Shown here: one piece after another, positions 1 to 9,099 of the stretch
Layout: each line of letters starts with the position of its first letter
Numbering within the stretch: position 1 is the first letter of the stretch
Assembly (NCBI RefSeq): GCF_002251435.1
Contig: NZ_NPJI01000013.1
Location: 62,001 to 126,000 of the forward strand
Direction of reading: 5' to 3'
From: Prevotella sp. P2-180
Lineage (GTDB): Bacteria; Bacteroidota; Bacteroidia; Bacteroidales; Bacteroidaceae
DNA: 64,000 bases
Notes under the pieces: generated by a model
Databases searched by the model: none
The model's input: the letters and a program-made list of their open reading frames with translations, nothing else
Told to the model about the DNA's origin: nothing
Made by a program: the position numbers and the translations under genes

Positions 1-536
1 GATTTTACACCTTCTTCGGTGGCGAAAAAGTTTAGAAGGCTAATGGCTGACGATGCGATATAACCAATCATGATGCCGACAATGAGTAGCATAGCACTGT
101 TTCTTACAAGCAACGAAAAGGCAAAAACGACTGCCATCACTGCCATAGCGCCTAAAAACGCCCCAAAAAAGACTGCCGCATAACCGGAAAACGACACTTG
201 GCCGGCTGTCATTGTGCCACCAAAGAGTAGCATGACAAAAGCCGCACCAAGACCTGCGCCACTACTGATGCCGAAGATGGAAGGGTCGGCGAGGGGATTT
301 CTGAATGCTGTCTGAAGCATCAAACCGCTGACAGATAGAGCCATGCCTGAGAGCAATGCCGTAATAGCCTGTGGTAAGCGTGACTCAACGACAATATAGT
401 TCCATGATGACTTTTCAGACTCATTGCCCAAAAGGATATTTATAACCGCATCTGCGGGTATGCTAACAGAACCGAACAGGATGTTGGCAAGAAACAATAA
501 TGCCGTTGACAGTATAAGGATTGTAACGTATCGCAT
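1..536 (-). CDS. FecCD/BtuC-family ABC transporter permease (partial, C-terminus beyond window)
   Basis: Inner-membrane permease of a vitamin B12/iron-siderophore type ABC importer. The reverse strand from the ATG at 536 gives about 178 residues running off the left edge. It shows an N-terminal membrane helix, the family's conserved segment NPLADPSIFGISSGAGLG and several further hydrophobic helices. It starts 18 bp after the substrate-binding lipoprotein and is the last visible gene of the operon that begins with a cobalamin riboswitch, so B12 or another corrinoid is the probable substrate (inference from context). The matching ATPase would lie to the left, outside the window. FecCD permeases for iron and for B12 cannot be told apart by sequence alone; the riboswitch decides the preference. 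Confidence 0.88.
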   Translation of the reverse strand, partial: MRYVTILILSTALLFLANILFGSVSIPADAVINILLGNESEKSSWNYIVVESRLPQAITALLSGMALSVSGLMLQTAFRNPLADPSIFGISSGAGLGAAFVMLLFGGTMTAGQVSFSGYAAVFFGAFLGAMAVMAVVFAFSLLVRNSAMLLIVGIMIGYIASSAISLLNFFATEEGVK

Positions 537-554
537 CGTATTTGAATACTATAG

Positions 555-1667
555 TCAGTTGTATATTTTTTCAAAATATTTCATCTCGCAAGGACACTCC
601 GGATGGAAGATGGCAATAAACTCTTGGAGAAGATTGTCGGGACGGAATGGCGTGGTCTCGTAAAAGGTGGTGCGTTCGGTGGAACATCCCCATACGTTTC
701 CATTCTTAAACGCTTTGATATGTTCAAATGCCTTATTGTCTTCCTTCATCATGGAAATGGTCTTCTTTTCTCCTCCGTAGCGAAACAACCATATATCTGC
801 ATCCGCACACTTGTCAAGAACGGTCTCAACGGAGAGCGCCGTGCTGCCGCTTGACGAATCGTCAGCAAAGCAGTAGCTTCCGCCTGCGTCAGCTACCATC
901 TGTCCTATAGTGCTTTTACCTCCAGGTACATACCACACACTACTCGAAGGGATGTCTACAACCACAGAAGGCTTGTCAGTATTATGAGCAACAGAAGAAG
1001 CAAGGGTACGATAGTTTTTCTCAACCACAGAAAACAAGCTGTCGGCCACCGACTCATTACCACAAAGCATGCCGTAGAATTTCATCCATTCAGCCCTTGC
1101 CAAGGGAGATACCTCCATGTAGTCGGCACACTCAATAATAGGAATATCTATCTCTTCGAGCTTACCATAACCTCCGCTATTTTCAAAAGGAGAAACAAAC
1201 ACACAGTCGGCACCGGCGTCTATGATTTTCTCTATATCAGGAGCCATGCTGTTTCCTACGTCGAGAATACGATGACTGTCGACAAGAGCCTTGATGTCTT
1301 TACGCTTCACATATCTCACATCGGCCATGCCCTTAATGACACCACTCGACTGAAGGTCGGCAAGAAGGGCGGCATGGACGGTAGTGAACACCATCGCATT
1401 TTTTACGGGCACCTTAATGACAGTACCCTTGGGAAGGTGGGTGACGGAGGGGTCGTTGACGAGTACATAGCGATGCAGAGTACGGCCTTTTTTCCATGGG
1501 TCGGCAATGTCTACAGTGCGGTACTTTCCGTAGTCGACAACGGTCAATAGCCTGGAATAGTCAAAATGCAGGGTGTCGCCCCCTGCCGTGATATATGAAT
1601 TCTTTCCGGAATTGCACGACAAGAGGGCGACAATAGAAAATATTGATATTAGTATTTTGGCTTTCAT
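555..1667 (-). CDS. Periplasmic substrate-binding lipoprotein (BtuF/FecB type)
   Basis: 370 residues with a lipoprotein signal (hydrophobic stretch ending LLSC, Cys18), so anchored on the periplasmic side. The body has the class III binding-protein layout: two lobes joined by a long helix, with segments such as DIEKIIDAGADCVFVSPF and later EWMKFYGMLCGNE. It would hand a corrinoid or metal chelate from the TonB receptor to the FecCD permease encoded 18 bp downstream. It follows the DUF5074-like gene by 8 bp, so one transcript is likely. Ligand identity is inferred from the riboswitch at the head of the operon. Confidence 0.85.
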   Translation of the reverse strand: MKAKILISIFSIVALLSCNSGKNSYITAGGDTLHFDYSRLLTVVDYGKYRTVDIADPWKKGRTLHRYVLVNDPSVTHLPKGTVIKVPVKNAMVFTTVHAALLADLQSSGVIKGMADVRYVKRKDIKALVDSHRILDVGNSMAPDIEKIIDAGADCVFVSPFENSGGYGKLEEIDIPIIECADYMEVSPLARAEWMKFYGMLCGNESVADSLFSVVEKNYRTLASSVAHNTDKPSVVVDIPSSSVWYVPGGKSTIGQMVADAGGSYCFADDSSSGSTALSVETVLDKCADADIWLFRYGGEKKTISMMKEDNKAFEHIKAFKNGNVWGCSTERTTFYETTPFRPDNLLQEFIAIFHPECPCEMKYFEKIYN

Positions 1668-1675
1668 GGACTACA

Positions 1676-2803
1676 TTACTTGTCAAGAACTACCTTGCAT
1701 GGATTCTGACCCCATGAGGTGTAAACCTGCTGGCGCTGGAAGTTGTCTGTCTCATGGAACACGCGTCCGTTGCCTGAAGAATAGAACGAGTTGAGGATAT
1801 AGTACGAACCGTCTTTTCCTGTGCTGAGACCAAATACTGTGCAGCTAAGTAAAGTTTCGTCGTTTGAGCCCACCTTTGAGGTGATATCTTCCTTGCTCTG
1901 GGTTGCAGGATCATAGTAGAAATAGGTGTTGTGGGTCTCGTATGTGCTCCAGTCGGTCTTGGCGTAGACACAGAAGAACTTATTGCTGCCTTCCACTTTT
2001 GTGACGTATGTACAACACTCTCCGGTATCAATAGCCTTGCCGCTCTTGATATCGTATATCCAGAATGGGGTGTTGGTCCAGTCGTATCCATATCCTTGAA
2101 CAGCTACATAGTTGTCGTTGGCCACCACAACCTGTGTGTTTGGCATTACGTCCACATACTTCACGGCTGCATCGGTAAAGTTGTTTGTATTGACGATGGC
2201 TATTCTGTTGTCGCTTTCCTTACCATCGTAGCTGCTACCTTGAGCCACATAGAGAATGCCGTCGTTCTCATCGATATGTTCCGGAGTGTGTCCCACCTTT
2301 ACCTTACCCAGTTCCGAGAGATCGTCAGCACTCAGTTTTAAAATGTAACCGCCGATACATGTAACATAAATGGCACCATCTTCAGCCACTGCATAACGAG
2401 GCTGTCCGTACTCTGAAGGAATTTGCTTGCGTGTCTGTTCCACACCGGCGCGATTGAGTTTTGCAACATAGCTTGAGCCATAGACTACGACATATAGATT
2501 ACCATTGTACATGATCATGTCCTGTGCAGTGTCGCCCAGTCTTTTACCATTTTGAAGATAGAATAGGTCATGTTCGGTGTTGGGGTCTACGTTGAGAGTG
2601 TCGGCCTTCCAGTCAAAACATACGATGTTAGCATTGTTTTTGCCACTGGAGCCTTGGTTAAGGATATAACCAACGTTTTCAGGAATAGCAACCTTTGAAC
2701 CTCCGGCAAATGGGTCGTACTCGTCGTCGTCACTACAAGAAGTGAAGGCTGCCGAAACAGCTAATCCGCATATAGCGGAAAGAAATAAGCTTCTGAATTT
2801 CAT
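1676..2803 (-). CDS. DUF5074/YncE-like beta-propeller lipoprotein
   Basis: 375 residues with a lipoprotein signal (SAAFTSCSDDDEYD, Cys23 followed by acidic residues as in surface-exposed Bacteroidota lipoproteins). The rest is a run of about 40-residue blade-like repeats (for example YNGNLYVVVYGSSYVAKLNR, DGAIYVTCIGGYILKLSA, NDGILYVAQGSSYDG), giving a predicted beta-propeller. Such proteins commonly sit beside TonB receptors for B12 or siderophores. Placed between the TonB receptor (38 bp upstream) and the binding protein, it is probably a surface accessory for substrate capture. No enzymatic motif is visible. Confidence 0.75.
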   Translation of the reverse strand: MKFRSLFLSAICGLAVSAAFTSCSDDDEYDPFAGGSKVAIPENVGYILNQGSSGKNNANIVCFDWKADTLNVDPNTEHDLFYLQNGKRLGDTAQDMIMYNGNLYVVVYGSSYVAKLNRAGVEQTRKQIPSEYGQPRYAVAEDGAIYVTCIGGYILKLSADDLSELGKVKVGHTPEHIDENDGILYVAQGSSYDGKESDNRIAIVNTNNFTDAAVKYVDVMPNTQVVVANDNYVAVQGYGYDWTNTPFWIYDIKSGKAIDTGECCTYVTKVEGSNKFFCVYAKTDWSTYETHNTYFYYDPATQSKEDITSKVGSNDETLLSCTVFGLSTGKDGSYYILNSFYSSGNGRVFHETDNFQRQQVYTSWGQNPCKVVLDK

Positions 2804-2841
2804 GTTTTTAATTTTATTTATTAAAGTGATTATATATATTA

Positions 2842-4884
2842 TTATTTCTTGTTTTTAAAGAGTTCAACCATCACTGTAGCCAAAAAGCTTCTTCCTGGCA
2901 TGGGATAGTATTTGATTATCTCATACTGCTTGTTTGTGATATTGTTGACTGTAAGTTGCAATGTCAAGTCGTAAGACTTGCTTATATGTAACAACCTCGA
3001 AACACTCAACGAATGCTCCATATAACTCTTCATGAGATATTCGTTGGTGTTTTGTGCCATAGAGTATCGTTTGCCTTGTGCGGTTGAGCTATATCCAATA
3101 TTTATCCACGGAGTGTAGAATATGGCAGAAAGCGAGCCGCTCACCTTTGGTGTGTATGGCAGTTGTGAATTATATGTAGGGCTGTTTTCCGTTTTGTCTT
3201 TTGCCTCCTGTAATGTCATTGCGCCTGAAGCTGTGAGTGAGAATCCCTTAGAAAGGTCAATTTGTGTGCCTAGTGTAAGATCCAGTCCCTTTGCCTTAAC
3301 CTTTCCGAAGTTGACCATCTTCCAGATGTAAGTAGAGGGGAAGGCGACTATTTTGTCAGTGACGTTGTTGATATATGCATCTACTGTGGCTGTGACATAT
3401 TTCACGGCACCTATCTTCCGTGAATTCCAAGTCAGTCCGGCCCCATATTCGACTGCGTTTTCCGGTCTCAAAGATGTGTTTCCTATCTGAAGATAGTATA
3501 GGTCGTTGAAGGTTGGAAGTCGGAATGTCGATTTCACCATTGTCCTAAAGAAGAGAGCGTCGTCGGGCAGGAGCCTATAGCTTAGAGAGAGCGAAGGCGA
3601 TATCTTCTTTCTGTCGGCTGGAGTGGTGATAGCATATTTGGTGCTTTCTGTCAGCGATTCACTTGCATAGGTGAATACGATGTTTCCCTCAGCCGTAAGC
3701 CTGCCAGTCTTCATCTTGGTCACCAAGGCTGTTAGTGAGGTTATCCTAAATGGGTTTGGGCTTCCGTTCACTGATGTTCTAAGTTTGTTTGCCGCAACAT
3801 CTTCAGCTATAGCCATTTCAAGCCATGCCACCGGGCTATATCCAAGAGTAGAGGAGATATAATATTCGTCTTGTCTATTAGTTTCATGAAGAATGCCACC
3901 ACTATATTTCACGTTTTTATCTTCGTATAAGTTCCAAGAGTGGGTATACTTTCCCCTTACAGCCAGTTTACATGATTCACCTATTTTTTTTGTATATAAG
4001 GCCTGTGTGAAGAAGTTTTCGTCCCAGAGTCTCTCGTTTGATATATTGTTGTAAAGTATCACTGTACCAGGCAGTCCTCTTTCCGATTTGTAGAAGTACG
4101 CCTTTACGGCCAGTTGGCTTTCGTCGTTGAAGGAATGAAACAAATTCCCTTCCACATGCCATTGACATATATCAGAGTTATTTCTCTGTTCCTTAGTCTT
4201 TTCATTTCCGTTAACGAGCGTGAAACCATATCTTCCGTCTGCTCTCATGAAGTTGGCGTCGATTGTGGCCATTGTCTTGTCACTTATCTTGTTCCAGAAT
4301 CTCAATTTTGGGTTCACTTGTCCCCATGAGCCAATAGCTATACCCGATGAAAGTCTGTAGTCGCCAGTGTCAAGAGAAGGTCTTTCCGTTTCTATAGACA
4401 ATACGGCGGCAGAGGCATAGTGTCTTGCGCTTTGCATTGTCCCACTGCCTTGTCCCACTGCCATGGTAAGCAGTCCGACATTGTCGAGTGAGAATCGTCC
4501 GATGTCAATCTGTCCGGCTTGGGTATTGCTGACCGCCACACCATCATAGCTGACGGCAGTGTGTTGCGCCCCGAGGTTTCTCACCGAAACGGTTTTCATT
4601 CCCCCGATGCCTCCGTAATCCTTAACGTTTGCCCCGGCAAGTCGTTTTACGGCATCAGCAACCGACTGTACGCCAGTCATCCTGATGTCGTCGCCAGAAA
4701 CCGATTGTATAGGTACGGTTTCATAGACGTTGGCCCTGCGAGTTCTGTCAGCAGTGACCACCACCTCTTTTATCTTTTGCGTTCTCAAGGAGTCGGCAGG
4801 GTATGCCGTTTTAACGCATAACAAGGCAACGCTAATGGTAGCGCATTCTTTAAAATTCATGTTCAAACAATTAATGTTTTTCAT
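2842..4884 (-). CDS. TonB-dependent outer-membrane receptor, BtuB-like
   Basis: Outer-membrane gated barrel for TonB-driven uptake. After the signal peptide comes a TonB-box-like KEVVVTA, then a plug domain (VKRLAGANVKDYGG, NLGAQHTAVSYDGVAV) and a beta-barrel ending PGRSFLATVMVELF. The open frame extends up to 5040, but that part lies inside the riboswitch. I place the start at the ATG at 4884, preceded by AGGAAAAGGC; a second ATG at 4860 is also possible. That gives about 680 residues, a normal size for a receptor without a carboxypeptidase-like domain. The cobalamin riboswitch directly upstream makes corrinoid uptake the most likely role. Confidence 0.9.
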   Translation of the reverse strand: MKNINCLNMNFKECATISVALLCVKTAYPADSLRTQKIKEVVVTADRTRRANVYETVPIQSVSGDDIRMTGVQSVADAVKRLAGANVKDYGGIGGMKTVSVRNLGAQHTAVSYDGVAVSNTQAGQIDIGRFSLDNVGLLTMAVGQGSGTMQSARHYASAAVLSIETERPSLDTGDYRLSSGIAIGSWGQVNPKLRFWNKISDKTMATIDANFMRADGRYGFTLVNGNEKTKEQRNNSDICQWHVEGNLFHSFNDESQLAVKAYFYKSERGLPGTVILYNNISNERLWDENFFTQALYTKKIGESCKLAVRGKYTHSWNLYEDKNVKYSGGILHETNRQDEYYISSTLGYSPVAWLEMAIAEDVAANKLRTSVNGSPNPFRITSLTALVTKMKTGRLTAEGNIVFTYASESLTESTKYAITTPADRKKISPSLSLSYRLLPDDALFFRTMVKSTFRLPTFNDLYYLQIGNTSLRPENAVEYGAGLTWNSRKIGAVKYVTATVDAYINNVTDKIVAFPSTYIWKMVNFGKVKAKGLDLTLGTQIDLSKGFSLTASGAMTLQEAKDKTENSPTYNSQLPYTPKVSGSLSAIFYTPWINIGYSSTAQGKRYSMAQNTNEYLMKSYMEHSLSVSRLLHISKSYDLTLQLTVNNITNKQYEIIKYYPMPGRSFLATVMVELFKNKK

Positions 4885-4917
4885 GCCTTTTCCTCGAAGG
4901 CTATGAAACAACAATTT

Positions 4918-5078
4918 GGTGACGGCAGGTCTTCTGACTATTGCCGAGGCAGAACGTCTTCCCGAACATTGTCTGTCAGTGACATTTTGTTCTGACTCAT
5001 AAAGGCAAATCACAGCAGCGGGACTGTCAGAGAATCGCACTCTGTTCCCATTTAATCACCTGTGGTGAACCAATCACA
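4918..5078 (-). promoter_or_regulatory. Cobalamin (adenosylcobalamin) riboswitch
   Basis: On the minus strand the leader contains the B12 box AGTCAGAAGACCTGCC (around 4925-4940) and, upstream, GGGAACAGAG followed by CAGTCCCGCTGCTGTG (around 4999-5035), both hallmarks of the cobalamin riboswitch core. The element begins just after a promoter and ends about 35 nt before the receptor start. It is expected to shut off the uptake operon when cobalamin is plentiful. Boundaries are approximate. Confidence 0.93.
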
Positions 5079-5081
5079 CTG

Positions 5082-5113
5082 CAAAGGTAATGCTTTATTT
5101 TGTATTGAACAAA
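5082..5113 (-). promoter_or_regulatory. Promoter of the cobalamin uptake operon
   Basis: Reverse-strand TACCTTTG (5082-5089) lies 20 bp from TTTG (5110-5113), matching the Bacteroidota -7/-33 consensus. The start point would fall at about 5076, at the 5' end of the riboswitch. Confidence 0.75.
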
Positions 5114-5131
5114 TAATGTGGTGTTTTTTTG

Positions 5132-5173
5132 CAAAAAAAACTTCATCGACGTTTGTTTTATCGTCGATGAAGT
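5132..5173 (-). terminator. Rho-independent terminator after the M64 peptidase gene
   Basis: A perfect 12-bp stem (5140-5151 with 5162-5173, arm ACTTCATCGACG) with a 10-nt loop is followed on the minus strand by eight T residues. It lies 36 bp beyond the M64 peptidase stop and separates that unit from the cobalamin operon. Confidence 0.9.
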
Positions 5174-5208
5174 CAGTATAAATATTTAGTCTATTTTCGA
5201 AAGTTGAG

Positions 5209-6456
5209 TTACTTAACATAAAAGTCGATGAGTTTTTGCAGAGCTTGTTGACAAACCGGACAGAAATCCTTGTGTTCATTGGTTCGCATACGACAATCAA
5301 TATTTCCGCGCCAAACGCCTTTTGACTGATATCCACCTCCCTCTATGAGTGATGATTTGCCATTGTCGATAAGGTTCTGCCATTTCTGAGTGAAATCAGC
5401 CTTTGTTGTGATGTTTGGCTCCCATGGCTCTGTGTCGGCAAAATACATCGGGTCGGTATCGGCATACTCATACTCGTCGGCCAGTCCGCCGAAGCTGTGT
5501 CCGAACTCGTGTACCACTACAGGTCTGAAACTGTTTCCTTTGGTGTACGACAGGTTATAAGAGTTGTAGATGCCGCCGCCACCATATTGTTCCGTATTTA
5601 CCAAGACAATGATATGCTCATAAGGAGAGCATGCGAGTTCATCGTGTAGTTTTTTCAGATGTAGGGTGGTGAGGTAACGATTGCTGTAGAAAGTGTCGAA
5701 ATGTGACCCGAGGGTTGTGTTTCTCCAGTCTTTCTTATGTGGAGTGCTTGTTCCTTCATTTTCAGATGGCGATTCGACACACACAATATTGAAATAGCCT
5801 CTCATTGAAGTGAAGGGCTCATGTTCGAACAGAGCCTCTGTGGCTATCTTGGCATCGTTGATGAAATTGTCCATTTGCTCTTTCTTATAACCTTCCGCCA
5901 CGTAAGCTATTCGTATGCAGTTTGTTGTGTCGTCAGCCTGCTGCAAGGTGACAATGGGATTTTTGGGGCGTTGGATTTCTCGTATAAGTATGTCGTTGGG
6001 GTCTATTGTATGGGTGAGGGTAGAACTTACCTTACGGTGAAAGTCGAAGAGTTCAACTTTTACGTCAACAGTAGATTTTGGGAATGGCACGAGGAAAACG
6101 TTTTCAAACGACTTTGGTGTGGTTTTTGCCTCGTCGCTTGATAACCATTCCTGAAACAGTGTTGAGAAGGAATGTCGATAGATGGTCTTACCGGAGGCTT
6201 TGTCTGTAAGTGTTATCTGTCCGTTGCCTTCATATGGTAGTAGTTCCAAACGCTTCCGCCGTCCATACCATCCTTTCACTTTTACCAATTCGTCTACGAA
6301 GATGAGTTGGCGTGATGTGTCGCCAGCGAAAATGTAGTCGAGGCGCAAGGTGTTGTCAGTAAAATAATCGTTGAAGCATACATCACCTTGTTGTGCATTA
6401 ACTTTGATGATGTTTGTAAATATCACTATAAGAAAAAGAAGAAGTCTTGTTTTCAT
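5209..6456 (-). CDS. Secreted M64-family (IgA peptidase-like) metallopeptidase
   Basis: 415 residues with a cleavable signal peptide (LLLFLIVIFTNIIKVNAQ). The zinc motif HEFGH (316-320) is followed by GGLADEY, giving the HEXXH plus downstream acidic ligand pattern of peptidase family M64. An N-terminal beta domain (about 25-150) precedes the catalytic domain. A C-terminal CRMRTNEHKDFCPVC segment probably forms a disulfide or metal knot. Likely periplasmic or exported. Family members were named for IgA cleavage, but IgA as substrate is not shown here. Its ATG overlaps the folK-like stop (ATGA), so the two are co-transcribed. Confidence 0.88.
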   Translation of the reverse strand: MKTRLLLFLIVIFTNIIKVNAQQGDVCFNDYFTDNTLRLDYIFAGDTSRQLIFVDELVKVKGWYGRRKRLELLPYEGNGQITLTDKASGKTIYRHSFSTLFQEWLSSDEAKTTPKSFENVFLVPFPKSTVDVKVELFDFHRKVSSTLTHTIDPNDILIREIQRPKNPIVTLQQADDTTNCIRIAYVAEGYKKEQMDNFINDAKIATEALFEHEPFTSMRGYFNIVCVESPSENEGTSTPHKKDWRNTTLGSHFDTFYSNRYLTTLHLKKLHDELACSPYEHIIVLVNTEQYGGGGIYNSYNLSYTKGNSFRPVVVHEFGHSFGGLADEYEYADTDPMYFADTEPWEPNITTKADFTQKWQNLIDNGKSSLIEGGGYQSKGVWRGNIDCRMRTNEHKDFCPVCQQALQKLIDFYVK

Positions 6457-6857
6457 AGTTCTGTCTGTAATTGTGTCAGTAATTGTTTTAAATAGTCTCG
6501 TTCCCAGTCTGTGATGTGTAGTTTCTGCTGGTCGTAGAGCATGATATCGATGTCTATGACCACGTTTCCCCTATTGCTGCGGTCTCGTCCCATTTCGTTT
6601 TCAATACTTTTGGTGTTGTCCAAGAGTTTTTCGAGTGTGAGAGATGTTGTTCCGGAAAACAACTGGTTGAGATAAGGGTTGTTTGTATGTCCTATGGGTT
6701 TTGTCTCTATAACGGGAGAAAGCCTGTTTGTCTGTATGAAGTCCTTACATTTCACCAAGGCTTCTGATAGATTACCTTGTCGGTTGCCAGTGTTTGAACC
6801 GAGTGCGATTAATACATTATGCAAAGTCATAGGGCAAGAAATATCGCTTGTGTTCAA
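6453..6857 (-). CDS. Short HPPK/FolK-like 6-hydroxymethyldihydropterin pyrophosphokinase
   Basis: 134 residues. The N-terminal IALGSNTGNRQGNL and central NEMGRDRSNRG..VVIDIDIMLYD segments match FolK, which phosphorylates hydroxymethyldihydropterin in folate synthesis. It ends soon after the IDIDIMLYD motif and lacks the usual C-terminal part (HPxxxxRxFVLxPL), so it is shorter than the typical 155-170 residues. It could be a minimal FolK or a paralog with a changed role. The first ATG (6857) or a second one nine codons on (6830) could be the start. The gene overlaps the M64 gene by 4 bp. Confidence 0.75.
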   Translation of the reverse strand: MNTSDISCPMTLHNVLIALGSNTGNRQGNLSEALVKCKDFIQTNRLSPVIETKPIGHTNNPYLNQLFSGTTSLTLEKLLDNTKSIENEMGRDRSNRGNVVIDIDIMLYDQQKLHITDWERDYLKQLLTQLQTEL

Positions 6858-6891
6858 TTATATGAAGTTAAGGAAAATAAGAGTTTATGAC

Positions 6892-6941
6892 ACGAGACTC
6901 TACAGTCGACAATAGTGAATATTGTGTGTGTAGAGTCTCGT
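6892..6941. terminator. Stem-loop between rho and the folK-like gene
   Basis: A perfect 13-bp inverted repeat (6892-6904 ACGAGACTCTACA with 6929-6941) and a further inner 6-bp repeat (ACAATA/TATTGT) lie 8 bp beyond the rho stop. There is no clean T run on the minus strand (GTCATAAACTCTTATTTTCC follows), so it may be a weak terminator or an RNA end-protecting hairpin. Confidence 0.6.
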
Positions 6942-6948
6942 ATTGTTA

Positions 6949-8943
6949 TCAATCGTTCATTGACAGGAGAAATTCTTCGTTGTTTCTTGTTCTTAGCAGT
7001 CTCTCCCTAACGGTGTTCATAGCCTCTATAGGGTTCATTTCGCTGAGGAAGTTTCTCATTATCCACAGTCGCTTAAGAGTAGCGGCATCGTGTAGCAGGT
7101 CGTCGCGTCTTGTGCTTGATTGTACGAGGTTGACAGCTGGGAAGATGCGCTTGTTGCTGAGCATGCGGTCGAGCTGAAGTTCCATGTTACCGGTACCTTT
7201 GAATTCCTCGAATATGACTTCGTCCATTTTTGAGCCGGTATCGATAAGAGCCGTTGCTATGATGGTGAGCGAACCACCATTCTCGATGTTACGGGCCGCA
7301 CCGAAGAAACGCTTGGGTTTTTGCAAGGCGTTGGCGTCGACACCACCTGTAAGCACTTTTCCGCTTGCAGGACTTACAGTATTGTATGCTCTTGCCAAAC
7401 GTGTGATAGAGTCGAGGAAAATGACCACGTCATGTCCACATTCAACCATTCTCTTTGCTTTTTCGAGCACGATGCCCGCAATTTTCACATGTCTGTCTGC
7501 CGGTTCGTCAAAAGTGGAAGCTATTACCTCTGCATTAACGGTACGGCTCATGTCTGTAACCTCCTCAGGGCGTTCGTCGATGAGCAACATCATCAGGTAA
7601 GCCTCAGGGTGGTTTGCAGCAATGGCATTTGCGATATCTTTCATGAGAATAGTCTTACCAGTCTTAGGCTGTGCTACGATAAGGGCACGCTGTCCTTTTC
7701 CTATGGGAGAGAAGAGGTCTACTATGCGTGTGCTTGGATTTGTGGTAGCTCGGTCGCCACAGAGGTTGAACTTTTCTTCTGGGAAGAGTGGGGTGAGATG
7801 TTCGAACGACACTCTGTCGCGCACTTCCGATGGGTTGCGTCCGTTAATCTTGTTTACGGTGCTAAGGGCGAAATATTTTTCATTTTCGTGTGGAGGACGC
7901 ACTTGGCAGTCAACGACATCTCCGGTCTTTAGTCCGTATTTCTTTATTTGCTGTGGTGAAACATAGATGTCGTCTGGTGATGACAAGTAGTTATAATCGC
8001 TTGATCGTAAAAATCCGTATCCGTCTGTAATGATTTCCAATACTCCGTTACCACTGACGATGTCGGCAAAGTCGAATTGTTCTTCCTCTTGTTGGCAATC
8101 GTCTATTGGGTTAATATCCTGAGGTTCCGAATTTATTGTTTCCTGCTGCATGAGTGGTCGGTCGAACATGTCAAGTTGTGGTATTGCCTCATAGTCTTCT
8201 ATTGGCAGGTCATAAACCACGATAAAGTCAGTGCCGTCAGCAGGGTCGCCTTCCCATACTTCGTCTTCCGTCGGAGCTTCTGTCTCGGGGGTGTTATTGT
8301 CGGAATCGTTGTTGTGGTTAAGTTGCTCTTTCAGCAATTCTATGGTAGAGTTGTCCACCTCTTCCGTATTGTTGTTATCAAGGTTAGCCTCAGGCACGCT
8401 GACATTGTTGTCTTCAACGTTGTCAACGTTTTCCTCGTTATTGACCGTTGTATCTACGATGTCGTCTTGTGTTTGAGGAGCCGTTTCGTCATTAGTCTGA
8501 GTTTCATCCTGAGGTTGAGGATCAATCAGTCCAGCCTCTTCAGCCTGTTTTGCTGCTTCAAGAGCAGCTTTTTCTGCTTTAGATTTTCTTCCTCTTTTCT
8601 TAGGAGTTTTTGTCTCTGTAGCTTTTTCCTCAGTCTCAACCGCCGGTTCGTCGTTGAAAAGTTGTTGTTTGACGTCTTTTGTCATTCCTTTTGGGACGTC
8701 ATAATTTTCACCTTCAATACCGTTCACGGTATATACCTTGTCTTTTTCTTTTTTGGCGATACGTGTTCTTTTTCTTTTTGGTGTCTCGGTGTTGTTAGCC
8801 GCCGAGTCTTCCGCAGCTTTGTCGAGTATAGCGTATATGACAGATTCTTTTTCGTCGTTTTGTGACACTTTTACTCCAAGGCTGTTGGCTATGCCCACCA
8901 ATTGGGCATTGTCCATTGATTCTAATTCTTCTTTTGTATACAT
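6949..8943 (-). CDS. rho: Transcription termination factor Rho with a large disordered insertion
   Basis: 664 residues against about 420 for E. coli Rho. Order: Rho N-terminal helical domain (1-45); basic Lys/Arg-rich stretch (55-70 and 113-122); a low-complexity Asn/Asp/Glu/Gln-rich segment (about 140-290); cold-shock RNA-binding domain (about 293-370, including [13 protein letters not shown]); RecA-type ATPase with Walker A QPKTGKT (425-431), Walker B VVIFLD and Q-loop [20 protein letters not shown]. Rho is a hexameric RNA translocase that ends transcription. Long disordered insertions are typical of Bacteroidota Rho and have been linked to phase separation in Bacteroides. The leader is about 120 nt, which would allow autoregulation (inference). 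Confidence 0.97.
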   Translation of the reverse strand: MYTKEELESMDNAQLVGIANSLGVKVSQNDEKESVIYAILDKAAEDSAANNTETPKRKRTRIAKKEKDKVYTVNGIEGENYDVPKGMTKDVKQQLFNDEPAVETEEKATETKTPKKRGRKSKAEKAALEAAKQAEEAGLIDPQPQDETQTNDETAPQTQDDIVDTTVNNEENVDNVEDNNVSVPEANLDNNNTEEVDNSTIELLKEQLNHNNDSDNNTPETEAPTEDEVWEGDPADGTDFIVVYDLPIEDYEAIPQLDMFDRPLMQQETINSEPQDINPIDDCQQEEEQFDFADIVSGNGVLEIITDGYGFLRSSDYNYLSSPDDIYVSPQQIKKYGLKTGDVVDCQVRPPHENEKYFALSTVNKINGRNPSEVRDRVSFEHLTPLFPEEKFNLCGDRATTNPSTRIVDLFSPIGKGQRALIVAQPKTGKTILMKDIANAIAANHPEAYLMMLLIDERPEEVTDMSRTVNAEVIASTFDEPADRHVKIAGIVLEKAKRMVECGHDVVIFLDSITRLARAYNTVSPASGKVLTGGVDANALQKPKRFFGAARNIENGGSLTIIATALIDTGSKMDEVIFEEFKGTGNMELQLDRMLSNKRIFPAVNLVQSSTRRDDLLHDAATLKRLWIMRNFLSEMNPIEAMNTVRERLLRTRNNEEFLLSMND

Positions 8944-9066
8944 ATATATTAATATTGTGTATATGTTTTTTTTCTAAATGTCTGTAAAATGGAAATTGGT
9001 TGTTGTTATGTAACTATGAAAACAAGTCATAAGACGTTGTTTTTCCCTTCATATCAAAAACCTCTG

Positions 9067-9098
9067 CAAAGTTAGGTAAAAAAAACGAAACTTGCAAA
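9067..9098 (-). promoter_or_regulatory. Promoter of rho
   Basis: Reverse-strand TAACTTTG (9067-9074) lies 20 bp from TTTG (9095-9098). Predicted start is near 9060, about 115 nt before the rho ATG. Confidence 0.7.
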
Positions 9099-9099
9099 T

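Noticed and set aside
4885..5040. N-terminal extension of the TonB receptor
   Set aside because: It lies within the cobalamin riboswitch, and a better start with a ribosome site exists at 4884.
8077..8865. Long plus-strand open frame of 262 codons
   Set aside because: It lies opposite the low-complexity part of rho; its amino-acid make-up only mirrors Asn/Asp/Glu codons.
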